Part shown: positions 10,414 through 24,313 of the stretch, piece after piece
How positions within the stretch are numbered: position 1 is the first letter of the stretch
Layout of the letters: each line of letters begins with the position of its first letter
NCBI GenBank assembly: GCA_026122225.1
Contig: JANEZZ010001871.1
Span: 620,001-684,000 of the forward strand
Length of the DNA stretch: 64,000 nucleotides
From: Heloderma charlesbogerti
Taxonomy: Eukaryota; Chordata; Lepidosauria; Squamata; Helodermatidae
Reading direction: 5' to 3'
Notes under the pieces: model-generated
Seen by the model: the letters and a program-made list of their open reading frames with translations, nothing else
Databases searched by the model: none
Told to the model about the DNA's origin: nothing
Made by a program: the position numbers and the translations under genes

Positions 10414-13301
10414 ATAAAGGCTGCTTTTGTTTTGAGGGTTTTCGCACTGGCTTTTATGAGTGTGTGGCATTTTGCAGTAGGCATATAACTGCTTCATGTG
10501 TGCTTTTCTTATATGAGATGGGGATTGCTCATACATGCAAGTTGACTACAACTTCAAGTGATGGCTTGCATGTGTGAATGGGACATCACCCATATATCAC
10601 CATGCACAGAATTTTTGTCATCTCTCATCAACCCAAATGGTACTTTTCAGTGAAAAGTTCACACATTCAGCTGCCAGAAATCAAGTGCAAAGTGAAATCA
10701 AGTGATGTGTGAACCAGTACTAAGGGCTGTTAAATTAGTCCCTCATGCTTACATAGCTATTTGTGCTGATGGTTGGCAGAATCAACAAACTAATGACATT
10801 TCTGTTCTCTATTTGCTGTGCCTAGTGAGGATAGAGACTTGTGGCATATATAGTTAAATGTGTGTGTACATAGAGCAGCTTGAAAGTTCTGGTATATTTT
10901 TGGAAGTATTACTAGGCTATTAAATTTACCAAAATACCTAGCACATTAGCCTCACTATAGACAGTGAGAAACACTCTTATTTTGTTCTTTGGGTTGAGTC
11001 AAAGCTGGAAAATGTTACTTTATTATAACATTTTAAAATAAGCTGGCTGAAGTATGTTGACTAATACAAGCTCAACAATCAAGCAGAGACTCAATGTGCT
11101 TTTTAAATAGGTCTTTCAGTTTGCCCCCCCACCTGTCGATTCACCTAGAATTTTTGTATAATAATCTTAATGACTGCATTAATGAAAAAGTGTGTGTTAG
11201 CAAATAAGTAAGAGAGTGAGTAGGAGAAGAGGAAGAGGACCTAGCTTTTAAACAGTCAGTTTTCAACTCATAGAAAGAGTAAGAGAAAAGCTGAAATGGA
11301 TGAGTATAGCAATGTTATCGAGGGGGATATTTTTGTGGGGTTCCAATTGAACGCTTGCCATGTGGTAGATGCTTAAAGATTTGCCACTTTGTGGCTCAAA
11401 TCTTGTGGAATGCCTGTCGCTTGTACCTGAGATCATGCAATCTCCTGGGCTTGAATCAGGAATCTCAAGGGCTGAGGTGGGACCTGGTCTAGATAGTTGA
11501 TGCCCAGATCTCAGTGCCATCAGTCTCTGTGATTGGCGGGCACCATGAAGGTTCTGGATTGGCCAGGCCTCTTATAAATGCTAAGTGTGTGGATTTCTGC
11601 CCTTGCCCTGCCCTTGAACTAAACAAAACCTTCTGCATTAGCAGTCAAACAACTGGCTTGGAGATCCTGAGCTGGAAAATACAATATGCAGGTCCAGATT
11701 TATGGCTATCTGTGGTCTTGTACTGGCCCTGACATAGAGAACTGGTCATTTCCACCTTTAGCCATGGAGATAGGCAGCCATTACTATTCTCTCGCAACTG
11801 ACTGAAAAGCCAGAAGGAACTCATGGTAATACTCAGATTACCATGTGGCCACAGACGATCATTTTCCAGATACCTAGAGCATCCATACATCATGCATTTG
11901 TTTGAATTCAGTTAGTATGCATATTTGCTGAGGGAGCACATGAGTTGTAAAATCTGAGTCAGTGATTTAAACTGATCCTTTCTCTTAGTGATGTAAATTG
12001 CCCTGACTCACCGTGTTTGCCAGCCAGCGTTGTGGGGTTTTGCATCAAAGAGCATCTCTCAGATTGCTGAAGTAATATAAGAAGAGGGCCAGAGATGTGT
12101 GTGAGTGCCCCCCGCCCCGAGAGATTTCACTAATCTTTTCAAAATTCTTTATACTTCCGCTTAAATTGCTATGGATGACTGCCTCAACAGGACCCTCTAA
12201 GTGTCCTCAGATTTCAATTTAGTCAAAATTCAGTGATAGTTTTAGAAAGAAGCTTCCCTGGCTTTATTCCAGCCAATTGCTTGGAATAACAAATTCCTGT
12301 ATCAGCAACACACTTATCCTCATTAGGCTGAATCCCACTGATCCTGCAATCATTTGACAGAGCTAGCAAAAACACTTAGTGGAAGCATTGCATGAGATAA
12401 ACTGTGTACTTTTGTTAACTATATGTGCCTTATGTCTTGTGTTAGCTTTGGTCATGACAGTGGGGATTTAGTCATTAAAATTATTACCTAGCTTTAGATC
12501 CTGCAGTTGTTTAGTTGGTAAAGTTTGAGTCAATTTATGGAAGTCTGTGTTTACTGTCTCTGCAGCTTGTTCATGACACTGGAATGTGGCTGGGGGGTAG
12601 CGAGGAGGGCAAAAGAACCACTGTACAATATATAATCTGCACTTACTAGTAAAGGAACACAGAATATTTGGCATCAGCTGTGAGACTGTGGTGTCCCTTT
12701 GAAGTGAAACAAATTAGAATTCTTGCTGGTTCCATTATGGGTTGCGGAGACAGATATTCTAAATGAGCTGAAATAATAAGTTACAAATATACCTTCTATA
12801 TCCTCACTGATATAGAAAATAAAAATAGAGCAAATTCATGTCAGGCAGAAGTATATAAAATGACAAGCAGGATAATGAAAAGCAGAAGATTAAGAAGACA
12901 TAAAAATCTTTGAATGAGTCACTGCTATAGATGAGGCTACTTACAATTTTGGGATTGATGTCTGAGTAATTTGTGACTCATTTCACCCCTTGACACAAAC
13001 ACACAGTGCACCAGCTATGAGAGATGACTGTGATAAAGAACATGTCCAATTTTAGATATGACAGTGTTCTCAGCTTTGAAGAATTTCTCTTTCTCTTTTT
13101 TTAAAAGTGCTCAGACAATTAATGTCTTATGCATGTATTCAACAATAGTTGCCTAGCAACCATCAAGTAGCATGCTGCAGAGCCAAAGAGGCTGAGATGA
13201 CTGAACAAAAAATGTCAGCTGCCACTGCAGGTGAGTAGAGGAAGGCATTAGGATGGAAAAAATAGTTACAAATCAAGGGAGTACATTTATACAGTAAACA
13301 A
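10414..13301. other. Long intron stretch, no gene seen
   Basis: AT-rich DNA without recognised genes or repeats. Short open frames here have no protein-like composition. Confidence 0.45.
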
Positions 13302-13330
13302 TGTGTGTGTGTGTGTGTGTGTGTGTGTGT
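13302..13330. repeat. (TG)n microsatellite
   Basis: About 14 perfect TG units. Confidence 0.95.
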
Positions 13331-14580
13331 TCCTTTGATTTGAACTTGTATCCCAATTTGGAGACAATCCAGTCACTGATTTTCTCACTTCCCAATTTAA
13401 ATGAGAATTGAGTCAGACCATTAAGTGACCTAGTCCCTGGCCTGAGGGAGATAGCCATTATAGTAAATGCTATTTGTATTTTAATGTAAAGCAATATGTA
13501 TACCCACCTATCATGACCTACTGTAGAGTTACCTTTCTCAGGGTGGAAGGGAGAAAATGTCATTGCTCATTTGTAGAAGTGAATTAAAATACCCACTGAG
13601 GTGAAATTAAACATAACCATCTGAAAGGATCAGAAACTGTTGATCCAGTGTTAAACCAGATAGATAAACCCTGCCCACCGTTGGCTAGCCAGTTGAGGTT
13701 GAAGAGGTGAAAGAGTTCAAATGTAACCATTTTGTTAAATTACCTGCAGTATTGTCTCCCATGGTGTCCATGAACATCCAAACCACTTACTAATATTCAT
13801 ATTTAGAATTGGTAAGGGTGAAATTAGCACCAGCTCTCTGGGAGGGTGAATTTTTAAAAAAGTTAATGAGCTCGTTTGAAGCAACGTAGAATTCTCCCTG
13901 ACGTGCTAAGTTTTTTATATGGAGAGGCTGTGGAGGAAGCACCAAAACTCTGTTCCCTCATCTGCACTCTGAAGTGATACATCTCAGGTGGTCTGGGCCC
14001 CCAAAATTATTGTAGCTCAAAACCACTGTGCTACTTGATACATTGAAATCCCTTTTCTTCCAATTCTAATTCAGTGCTATAGTATTAAACCATCCATGGG
14101 AGGAACTGCTGTCCAGATCCAGCTTTAGAAGTAGCAACAGAATATAGGGAGGAGGCAGGGATCAACTTGTCCCATAGTCAGTATTGCTTTGTTGGCACTA
14201 CGCCATGACTAAACACATCAGTTTTACTCAAGTGTTAGTGAAGCACCTTTCCTGTTTTAGGAGATAGCCCCAAGATAATTCCAGAGACAAATGAAGGATT
14301 TGAAGTAACAATTTTGCATAGATTTTTTGCATGCTCCATGACTTCCTGTGTTATTTTTTCTGTTTGCTCTACCTGCTCAACACAGGTGTTGCTGGCATAC
14401 TACATCAATGATTCATGTTGAATCAAGATAAGCAAAATAAAATAAAATAAAAATTAAGTCACATATGTCTTTTGACTTTGTAATTTTACCACAAGTGGAG
14501 TAAGAAAAATTTGTAGATTTCCTACATCACTGGTTATTATCAACTCAGCCTGGTTTAAAAGCATACTGAGAGTTGGTGGG
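13331..14580. other. Intron sequence, no gene seen
   Basis: Plain AT-rich intron. A short (AAAAT)n run sits at about 14434-14453. Confidence 0.45.
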
Positions 14581-14720
14581 GAAAATAGTGGATTGAATAT
14601 TGACCTGGACCAGGGCAACCTGGGCTCAAATCCTTGCTCTGCCATGAAACTCACTGGGTGACCTTGGGCCATTCATTTTCTCTTGGCCTAATCCACCTCA
14701 CAGGCTTGTTTGGGGGGTGG
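14581..14720 (+). mobile_element. MIR/CORE-like tRNA SINE, 5' part
   Basis: The tRNA-like head carries 'gggctcaaatccttgctctg'. It is followed by the typical block 'actgggtgaccttgggccat' and 'cctaatccacctcacaggct'. The LINE-derived 3' tail is missing. The same family occurs at 31966-32190 and, reversed, at 39635-39830. Confidence 0.6.
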
Positions 14721-15565
14721 GGATTGGATAACTCCATGGATGCTACCCTGGATACAGATATGGCAATTAATGCTTTAGTTTTCCCTGGATACCGCTGTGA
14801 GCAGGGATGCAGCAAAAAGGGAGAGGAGACACAGGACATAACTGCCTACAAAACTGAGGTGAGGTAGAGATGGAGATGTCTCCTCCTTAATGGCCCACCC
14901 TGACTCTTATCTCATACTTAGAACCAAACATGACAGAGGAGATCCATGATTGGCTCCCCCAGCTGTTTTTTGTTTTTTCTTTCCTCCCTTGTGACGTTAC
15001 AGCAACTGGGTGGGGGTCCAGTTTTTAACATCCACACCCCTCACACACATTTACCCAATCTCAATCCCACTTTGTCAAAGCTGCCCACTGGGGAAATACT
15101 TAGATTGCTGAAAAAGCACAGGACTGGGGAAAGCATTAACCTTGTCCTCTGGTGCTGTTGCACTAGTCCAAATCAGAGCCCTCTGTACTGCCTTTGGAAG
15201 TAAAAGAAGTCAGCATCTGATCACAAATCAGTTGTGTCATTTGCTTTGGCCCTTTGTTCCAAAAAGTGTACCGCTGCCCAGTTCAGGACTTCTGTTTAGT
15301 CAGCGGTGCTGATTTGAATGAGGGAGGAGTAGCTTCACTCAGCACTGAGGGAAGTCGTAATGGGATTAAGGCTTTGCCTTCTCTTCACAATTGAATTGTG
15401 GTGGAATGAAGAAGGAGCAAAACCTTGATTCTGTTCAGGTTTCCTGAGCATACAGAGGCTCTTCACATTTGACTACCGTGCTGAACGTAACTTTCAAACC
15501 AAGCTTACTCATTCAGCAGTTGTACCATTGTTCATTTACTCTAGAGTAAACTCGGGATTATTGTG
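14721..15565. other. Intron sequence, no gene seen
   Basis: No recognised gene or repeat. Confidence 0.4.
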
Positions 15566-15645
15566 GCTGCAATCCTAAATACATTTACCTAGGAATATGA
15601 GACTATTGAAATCAGCAGGACTAACCTCAGATTCTACTGTAAGAA
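15566..15645. repeat. Short dispersed palindromic repeat, copy 4
   Basis: 'ggctgcaatcctaaatacat' followed by 'ttacctaggaatatgagact' and 'attgaaatcagcaggactaa'. Matches the family layout with substitutions. Confidence 0.45.
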
Positions 15646-15931
15646 ATCTGTATTTTGATTGAATTCAAGTATATGTTGAGTGGTTTCACCTGAAGGCTAC
15701 TTATACTTGAAATTGAGAAATTCAGAAACCCAACTTGTAAAGCTTTCTTGCACCCCTTGGCTTTGCTGCCTTTTCATTCTGCTGTGTAATGTAGCCTGAT
15801 TTCTGGGTGGACATTGAAGTGATTCAGGATCTAAATATTTATTTGTCTGTTTTAAAACATTTAAACCCTGCCTTATCTCCAAGGCGTTCAAGGTGAGTTA
15901 CAACAAAATCAGTCTATCTAACAATAGAAAT

Positions 15932-15990
15932 GTTAGTCCTACTTGGAGTAAACCCACTGAATGAATGGGTCTACTCTAAATAGGACTAAC
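15932..15990. repeat. Short dispersed palindromic repeat, copy 5 (cleanly palindromic)
   Basis: Arms 'gttagtcctacttggagta' and 'tactctaaataggactaac' are inverted repeats around 'cactgaatgaatg'. The 59-bp unit probably inserted into the surrounding LINE fragment. Confidence 0.6.
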
Positions 15991-16006
15991 TTTGGATGCA
16001 ACATGA

Positions 16007-16026
16007 CAGCAGCAGCAGCAGCAGCA
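16007..16026. repeat. (CAG)n short microsatellite
   Basis: Six to seven CAG units. Confidence 0.85.
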
Positions 16027-16350
16027 ACAGCTGAAAGTAACAATGCAGCAATAATCTAAAGCTTTTAAATCTTAGAAAAAGAGAGACAGATTAAAAACAT
16101 CAAGTTAAAATGATATTCTAAATGCCTTCCAAAAAAGGAAGGTCTTTACCAGATTCCAGAAGGTCATTCATGAGAAAGTGAGGCAGACCTCCCTTGGAAG
16201 GGAGTTCTAGAGCCTAGGTACAGCCACTAATAGGTAAGAAAACTATTTTTAAAATGGATGTGGTCCAGCATGTGATGAAGTCAGTGGAAGGCCTTGGTGA
16301 GGTTCAGAATGCAGGACTTTGGCAGGGGTGATGAAGAATAGTTTAGACAC

Positions 16351-19300
16351 CAGTTTTGAGGAAAATATCTCTTTTTAAAGGCAGTATTCTCAAATATCCT
16401 AGGACAATGTTTATTTTAATTTTTTCACATATTCCTCAGAATACATTTAATTTCAAGATGGTGCCTTTTGCTAGGAAGATAATGAAAATGTCTTACGCAG
16501 CCTCTTTATTTGCATGACTGCATAAAGATTGTGAAACAGTTTATTATTATAAAATTAGTGTGCATAGCACAGAACAAGCTGGGATTGCAGCCAAATGAAA
16601 TAGAAAATGAATAGTTGCATAAGGTTTTGAGGCACATGCAGTTGAACACAAGTGCACTGAATATTCTTCTGAACTGTCTGCTTTTTGTGAATGTTTCCCT
16701 TTCAGACGCGATTTCATCTCAGTTTAATAGTTGTTGCCACTGTTACCATACTTATATCTAATCTTTCCTATAAACATGGGAATGTATTTAGCTCAGGTTT
16801 TATAAACTAAGTATGGCCAGCTAATAGGCTCAGAAAAGATCGCATTACGAAATTAAGTACTGCACTATGTGTGTAGTTGTTAATGAGTATGAGAAGTGTT
16901 TTTCACCAATGGTGAATTGGTAGTTATCTTTCATTGGGGAGTGGGGGGGAATAAAAGAAAGAAAAGGATGACATTTTGAACAATTCCCTCCCTCTGTGCT
17001 TTGTGTTTTCATGGCAGGGTATTATTTTGCAATCAGGATAAAAGCATTATTTATGAAAGTTCTAAAACATTACATTACTGTAACTTTAAATCTGCAAATC
17101 AATCTCTCTCTTTTATAAAAGCATTTTATTGATTTTTTAAAAAAATACTTCAGTTTTTAAGTACCTACTTTATGGATTGGGATTGGGAGTAATTTTATAA
17201 GCAAACATGTTTTTGATACATTTGCTTATGACTAAAATGGTGTGTGTATGTTTTTTCAAAATAGACATTGCTTTTTATTATATATAAAAATGCTTGGAAT
17301 TCAGTACTCATGGTGTACTGAAATTGTTAAGGTATTTCCACAACAGATAGGAAGCTAAAATTTGGTGCACACCTTGTCCCAGATACCTTTGTTACTAGAA
17401 TAGTCTGAAAATGGAAAATGTAAAGTTGCTAAAAATCAGGATATGACATCTACCTGATAAGAATAGCCAGCACACCAAGAGAAAGCAAACTAAGCAATGG
17501 ATGGGTCTGTTAATTCCTCCATCACATTCTAAAAGCAAACTTGGATTTGGGGAGTGGGGGATTTGCAGAAATGTAGTGTATATCTGAAAATGGCTCAGGC
17601 CACACATGCATTATAGGGAAGTGAAGTGGTCTCCCTCTGTTCATATACTTCAAACAGTTCTCTGGTTGGAGAGGGAATTTAAAATGGCAGCCAGGAACAT
17701 ACTGATGCTTGCAGAATGTAACTTGGTATTTATTTATTCCTCATCCTGCCCTGACACCCATCGTTGCATGATTTCAAGAATCTCTTGGATTTCTTTCCTT
17801 GCCAGCTTCAGCACAACATTTCAGAATGGCAGAAGTTTATTAAACATTCAACAAAGTTTAAGGACTTACTGATTTTAGCCCTGGCTGACCCACTCCTCTC
17901 ATTTGTTATAGACAGCTACTGTCAATAAGCTATCAGACAGATGGTAGGATACAATGGGTTTGTTGCCTTGCCCCCCTCCCCCACTTTACAGTCTACAGTT
18001 CCTCCTACTATCTTGCCATCATGACCTCCTGAATGTGGATAGGCCTCTTGAAGCTGTTGAGTATGTATAACTAAGCCTACTATGCTAAAGTGTGGGGCAT
18101 GGGCTAGAGTGCATTTACTTGCTGGCTGAACCACAGTTATAAATGAACACCATCCCATCCATTATTGTAGGAAGGCTTCAGAATAAAGCAGGGTTATACT
18201 ATTCTCTTGTGAAACATAGGTGTATGTAAGAGAGAAGATAAAACACAACCTATTAAAAATGTTGGCAGTGGTATGTTTGAAGCAACTGGCAAAGATGGAA
18301 TGCAGAAGACAAATGTGATTCAGAGAATAGGATGGAATGGATAATTAACTCAGAAATGAGGATATAAACCTGAATTCCTTTCTAATTGATGGCAGTATTA
18401 ATATATCAATAACACTAAGGCTGGAGTTATAAGTATACTCACATAGAAGTGCCACTGAAATCAATGGGCTTTGCTTAAGACTGGGGGAGTAATTATTTTC
18501 CTAATGTCTACAAGGTTTTTGATGGACACTATCTTGCAAATCATTTGGTTGTATTTGAAGAATCCTCAGCTAAAACTAGGGAAGGTGGGGAAGAGTGGGA
18601 CTTCCACTCAAGAGGTTAGAAAGTGGGATGACCACTCAAAAATGTTCTACAAAAGAGGAAAATGTTGCTCAGTGTTGTCTGAAAATATAAATGATAGTGA
18701 TTTTATATTGTTCACATCCTCTGAAATCAGTAAAACTGACTTGTGGAATGCAGAGTAGTCAGATACCATTTATAGAATACATCTATCTGTTATTGTTCTA
18801 GGTGTGGTCAGTGGAAATGATCCTAAGTAGGCACCAAGGTAATTCTATCCTCTTCCTCCTCTCTCTTTTCAATTTAGATAATGAACATGGTTACTCTAAA
18901 ATTCTTATCTGCTTAGTTATCTCTTCCCCGAGGCTTCATGTAGTGATAATTTCAGTGCTTTATATTATCCAGTGCTTTACTCTTTTTTCTTTCTTTTTCG
19001 AAACACAGCTGCCTCTCTGGAAACCTTTTCTTGAGTAAATGTTTGTCCTTTGTTTTGCCACAGTCAGTATCAGCCGTTTGGATCGATGAAGCTGTCTTTG
19101 GCGGAGGTGGGGGGTAGAGATTCATACTTGCTTAATATTCTATATGGAAATTTGTAAGAGGATCCCAAACTTAGAGCATTGCAACATCTGTAGAGACAGC
19201 TGGTTAAGTTGTTTACAGGGCTTCCCATGCAGGGCTTCCTCTGGAGCTGACCCAGAAATTGCTGCCAGTGTTATGCCAAAATATATCTTTAGAGAACCTG

Positions 19301-22300
19301 GTGGAGGAAGAGGGGGAGAGATACCCTGTGCTAGATCTTTGGTAGGTTGGCTCTACTGTTAGGCAGATGCCTCAGGAAGTGGATACTGAGGGCAGTAGCA
19401 CCCTGCTCTGCCCCCTCAGTCCCCTAAACTAGCCTGCTGTCTTCAGGTGCAGTAGAGGACAATTGTCCTGCCTCCAGTGTTGAAGATTCCATTTCCAATC
19501 CAGTTGGATTCTGTACATGGAGTGGGGGACGGGCAACAAAGTCTTGGACCGGCTCTGTCATCTCAAGCACCAAAGTCTTGGGTCAGCCCTGTCCCAGTGG
19601 TAACCATTCTGTATGACTAGCAATGAGATGTGAGCCTGGCCTTTTAGTGCCAACAACTCAATGCTTGGATATGAAGACCCATCAGAGCCAATGCTGAAGG
19701 ACTACTCTGTCAGCAAGAAACTTGTTTAGCCTTTAATCTGGTAGGTATTTACATATGTGTGTTGAAAAAATAGGTTCCAGTTAAATTGTAGTGCCATGAC
19801 AAATATCTTTCTGTGACATTCAAGCAGCTCCCTCCTTCCCTTATTTTGACTTGGAGTAATGAAACCTAAGCTTGTGCAAATCACATGAACAGCAGCCATG
19901 GACATCTTTGTATGTGCACGGTTGAATATTATCATCATAATCACCACAATTTTTATTGGAGGATACCCAAAGTGTCTTATGAAAAGTTTAAAATATGCAA
20001 GAAGATGTTAAAGTTCTGCCACTCTTGTTGCCATATAAGACTGACAGAAAGGCAATAAATGTGGCTGAAAAATAATGTGTCAATTACATGCAGAATTGGA
20101 GCCTTGTAGACAATGGCTGGTGCTGGAGATTTCAATAGACCCAAACATAGACAGACTTGGGCTTCTGTCTAGCAGCTTGTTCCTTTTGATGACGTGTGTT
20201 GAGAGTGTTTCATAATGCACTGTGCTGCTGTGCCTCTCTCCAGCTGTGCCATTCTTCTGACTTTTCCCCTGACAGGCCTCCTGCAGGCCTAAAATACGAC
20301 ATGTTTTTACTCCTTGTAAGGTTCTATTTCATCAGGCCTACTTCACTTCGGTTGCACCAAGAAAATGCACTGAGGATCAGGATGTAAGGCAAGGATCCTC
20401 AAATAATTGAGAGGTTCCAAAATGTAGGTGATGGCCTTGCCCTGCAACTTTAGTATGTACATTATAAAACTAAGGGGCTATATAAATGTCAGATTATGCA
20501 AATGAAAGTGATCTACATTTCCAGTGTTCATTTTCCTGATTATATACAAACTACCATATGAATAACTTGTGGCATTTCAGTATCATCTAGACTAAAATAG
20601 GAACACCTTATTTTCCAATTATGGTTTTCCACATTCCAAACACACATTTCTTTTTTCTGTAAATTATAGAGGTGACCTTTACATTCTCTTCATTAAAAAA
20701 TTACCACCAAGAATTTGCGTACACACACACTATACATATACATTTATATCTATAGCTAGCTAGCTAGATATAGGTATATCAAGGGCAGTTGGTTCATAGT
20801 CAAAGAAAAGTTGGGAAAGAAAAACATTTTGAAGTTGCACAACTGTGGTTGATTTAAACACAGCAAGCAAGCAATGTCATATATAGTATTTCTAAAGAGC
20901 ACACTGTTTAATTTTATATTAGCAGTATTTCAAGGGTGCTAATGATACAGTGGGAAGAAGTGGATCATTCTTATTGCAAAACTCTTATTTGTTACTTGTA
21001 CTATCAAAGCTGTACTTTAAAAGTGAAAGAGAAGTATGCAGTCATCCCTCATGCAATGTTAACAATAACAAGACATTTAGAAAAAGGCTAACAAAGACTG
21101 GCTGTTTGAGAAATAGTGATTTATCAAAGCAACAGTCAAGCAAAATAAATGTTTGGCATCTTTACTAAGGATGTACTGGAAAATGCATATGTTTTTGTGC
21201 CTTTCCCCTCCTCCCGTACTGGCTTGTTTTAATACGACTTTATTTGCATTTCAGGGATGGGTTTGTTGCTCAGGAAATGGTTCAAAACCCTCCAGCTGTA
21301 TTTTAAAATTGAATTGACTACTTTTTAATGAAGTGATTGTGAAGAATTAACTTGGTAATCTAATATGAGACGTATAGTTTAAAGCTGTTAACAACCTTTT
21401 AAAAAAATACACAACAAAATAGGTGGAGGGTGGGAGAAAGATACACACCTGGGTTGGTTATGTTAAATCTCTCCACATGTTACCTATTTGCAAAAACAAA
21501 TAAGCTACCTCTTCAGAAATAAAAACTGTATTTCTTTTCCATATTATTTTACTGACTCCCATTCACCATGGAATCATATAATACTGAGCTAGTGGGCTTA
21601 TCAGGCTGTTTTAAGTTAGGAATGAAGTTTTACAGGAAGTAATAGGCATAGTGATTTGTCATGAAAGCCTTTGCCCCACATCCTGTAAATGAAATGGGTA
21701 AACACCATCCATGCATTGTTTGAAAAAACAAAATGAAGGACTGAAAGGACAGAAGTCATAAGCAGTCCTCTGTGTTGGGGAATACCCTTTTTTCCATATC
21801 GGCCCCCACAGTTATTCAGATCAGTCTTGCTCTGTGTTTCCTTGTTACAGGAGATGTCATCTGCAAAGGTGATCAGCAGGGTTGATTCCAGGTTTGGGGG
21901 GCAAAGATGCCCACAGTGGGCCCCCGCCATGTGGGCCCACATCTTCCTTTTAGCTGTTCCTGCTGCCCATGCGCCTGCCCTCTCTGTTTGGGCCCAATCT
22001 GCACAGCTGTCCAGAGGGAGTCAGCAGTGCATCTTTTTGCTGCTGTAGTCACTGCTCACTTTCTTAGAGGCAACACTTGAAAAGGCAATGGTAGCAAGGA
22101 GGAAGAGCAGCTCCAGGTGTTGGCAGTGGGCCCCCTGCTGTGCTATTGGTCTTGGCAAATGCCTGATGATGCCAGCTCATGATGCCGGCCCTGGTAATAA
22201 GCAGAACCTTTCTAGCACTGATATCAGTTCTCTGGAATTCCTTTTCCAGAGAAACTCTTGTGTGCATATCATTGTGGGGACCTATAAGAACTGTCCTTTC

Positions 22301-22679
22301 AGAAAGCTCTCTCCCTCTCCCTCTTGTATTCTTAGAGCCAAACTACACATTACACTAATTGCATCGCATGTAGCTGAGGATTAGCTTTTTCTTTACTCTA
22401 CCGTAAGTGTGTGCAGTCCCAATTCAGATCGGGACCATCATGCACCAGGTGTGGAGGATTAAACCTCCCCCCACCCACTGTTTGCATTCCAAAATTATCA
22501 GAGCAGCATAGGAAGCAGTTGTGCTTTTGTGGCTTCCTTTCTCCTATGAATTGGGCCAGCACTGTTAACTGCTTTGTATTTGTTTATTTATAGCAATATA
22601 TGATAAATCTTGTTGTGTGTGTTTTCCCTCCATCCTGAAAGGCACAGTTATGAGAATCTACCACAGCTAGTCTTGACAC
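16351..22679. other. Long intron stretch, little repeat content
   Basis: No gene. One weak copy of the short palindromic family is visible at about 18431-18485 ('ccactgaaatcaatgggctt'). An AT-rich simple stretch with 'tagctagctagctaga' lies at 20752-20770. The block 21880-22200 has repeated GC-rich wording and may be an old retroelement fragment, but no family could be named. Confidence 0.4.
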
Positions 22680-22742
22680 TCCAGTCCTGAAACATGTTAC
22701 TTGGAAGTAAGTTCCATTCATTTCAATGGAAACTGGAGTATA
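22680..22742. repeat. Short dispersed palindromic repeat, copy 6
   Basis: 'ttggaagtaagttccattca' followed by 'tttcaatggaaactggagta': CATTCATTTCAATGG core with flanking inverted arms. Confidence 0.6.
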
Positions 22743-23954
22743 AAGGCCAGTTTTTACAGTGGTAAAAACTGTAAAAAGCTTTTCCTGGGCTACACCATTT
22801 CAGATTGCAAGTGGAAGATTATATGTTTGAATGCTTCCTCATCTAATAAAACAACCTGCATATACAGTTGTAGCATGTCGCAGAGAAGTGTTTGGCCTAG
22901 CCTTCTCCTTGGCATGCTGCTTGCCTGTGTGCAATGAGCCCCCCCACCCCCCGCCGCTGCCGCAGTGGAGCATTCAGACATGCAACCCTCCCCAGCTTGG
23001 AATGGTACAGCCTGGGAACAGTTTTACCAATTGAATATACAAACTGGCCTGACCTTTTGTATAACCTTTAGCTTTGAGAATGTTTATTCCCATCAGTTAT
23101 TAACAATGGCTGCATGTTACATTTTGTATGTAGATTTTCCTTCTTACTATACAACACTAGAGGGCAACTGAGAGTTTTCTTTTGGGGAACAAATCTGCTC
23201 GGTTTAATAATATCAGCGAAGTGTTTAAAACATAGTAAAGACTGATTTTTCCTTTCCTTTAGTTTAAAAAAAAATATACATGTAACTTCTGGTTATTTGT
23301 TGACAGCAAATATTAAACCCAACTAAAGGGCCTGGGAAGGCAGTATACAGACACTGGTGGGGAAAAGCTGCTTTTGCCCAAATAAGGATTCTCCTTTTTT
23401 TCTTTTTCTTTTGGCTTCCACATGTGTTAGATAATGATCAACTGACAATTGGTCATGAGTTAATAATGCTGGATGCTGAAATATGCATACCATGTGGTAG
23501 AAAAAGAGCTCTGCCAGTGAGTACAAACAGTGCTATAGTTACACATCACAGAGAAAAAATAATGGGGAAATGACTAAAACATGTAATAGCATGCTTACTT
23601 TGCTCTGTTTTCTAAGAATCAGTATTGGCCCCCATCTCAAAAGAGAACATTACATAAATATCCGCCTTTTTAAATATCTTGCTGGTATGTCAGGAACAAT
23701 TGTATTACTTACAGATTTTTTTCATTTTGTAGTGCTGACTCTGCTAGACAAGAATTTTACAAAGGCTTATTTCCTGAATAGAAGTAAAAACCCTTCTGTG
23801 CTTTTTTCAATATTTCCATGTAGAGGCATTTGTCTTTTTCTTCATGAAGATACTTCACCACTAAGGATATTGACATTAGTACACCACAGGTTTCACCCAC
23901 TTTTGATCCAGAGGTTTGCTTCTGCTTTTTCTACTTTTATTTATCCCAGTCTCT
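22743..23954. other. Intron sequence, no gene seen
   Basis: The open frame over 23570-23956 is AT-driven, with no recognisable domain. Confidence 0.4.
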
Positions 23955-24313
23955 AAGCTCTTTGGAGGAAAAGCGGGGCAGAAATGTAATACATAATAAA
24001 TATATACATTAAAATATGTGCATGAAACTGCCTTATACAGAGGCCATGCAACTGGAGAAAAGAGGGTAGTATGCTTTAAAAATGCTAGGGGGGATGGTAT
24101 AGCTTAGTAGCGGAGCACAGGTTCAATTCCCAGCAGAGGAGAACAGAAGGATATTTGTCATATGCCTTGGAGGGCTGTTACCAGACATTGCTGGGCTAGA
24201 TGGTCCCACTGATCTGCCTCTGTATAAGGCAGTTTCATGCGCATATTTATTATTTTATATATTAACTTATTTATTACATTTCTGCCCCACTTTTCCTCCA
24301 AAGAATTCAGAGC
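23955..24313. repeat. Inverted pair of LINE/SINE tails around a tRNA SINE
   Basis: The left arm 23955-24044 ('ctctttggaggaaaagcggg..gaaactgccttatacagagg') and the right arm 24217-24313 are inverted copies over about 90 bp. The roughly 170 bp between them hold a tRNA-SINE body: head 'atagcttagtagcggagcac', B-box-like 'ggttcaattcccag' at about 24120, and tail 'gggctagatggtcccactga' at about 24193. Two tail-bearing retroposons in opposite orientation, or one inverted duplication, would explain this. Confidence 0.55.

Larger units (their letters stand above)
15820..16350 (-). mobile_element. LINE-derived fragment (L2/CR1-like), interrupted
   Basis: On the minus strand, 'ttgtaactcaccttgaacgc' (about 15900) resembles an L2-like 3' tail. 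The block 16130-16220, with 'ggaaggtctttaccagattc' and 'gggagttctagagcctaggt', resembles widespread LINE non-terminal sequence of reptiles. A short palindromic repeat (15932-15990) and a CAG run lie inside. Family assignment is tentative. Confidence 0.35.

Noticed and set aside
23570..23956. 128-codon open frame as a gene
   Set aside because: Runs through AT-rich intron and into a repeat arm. No domain.
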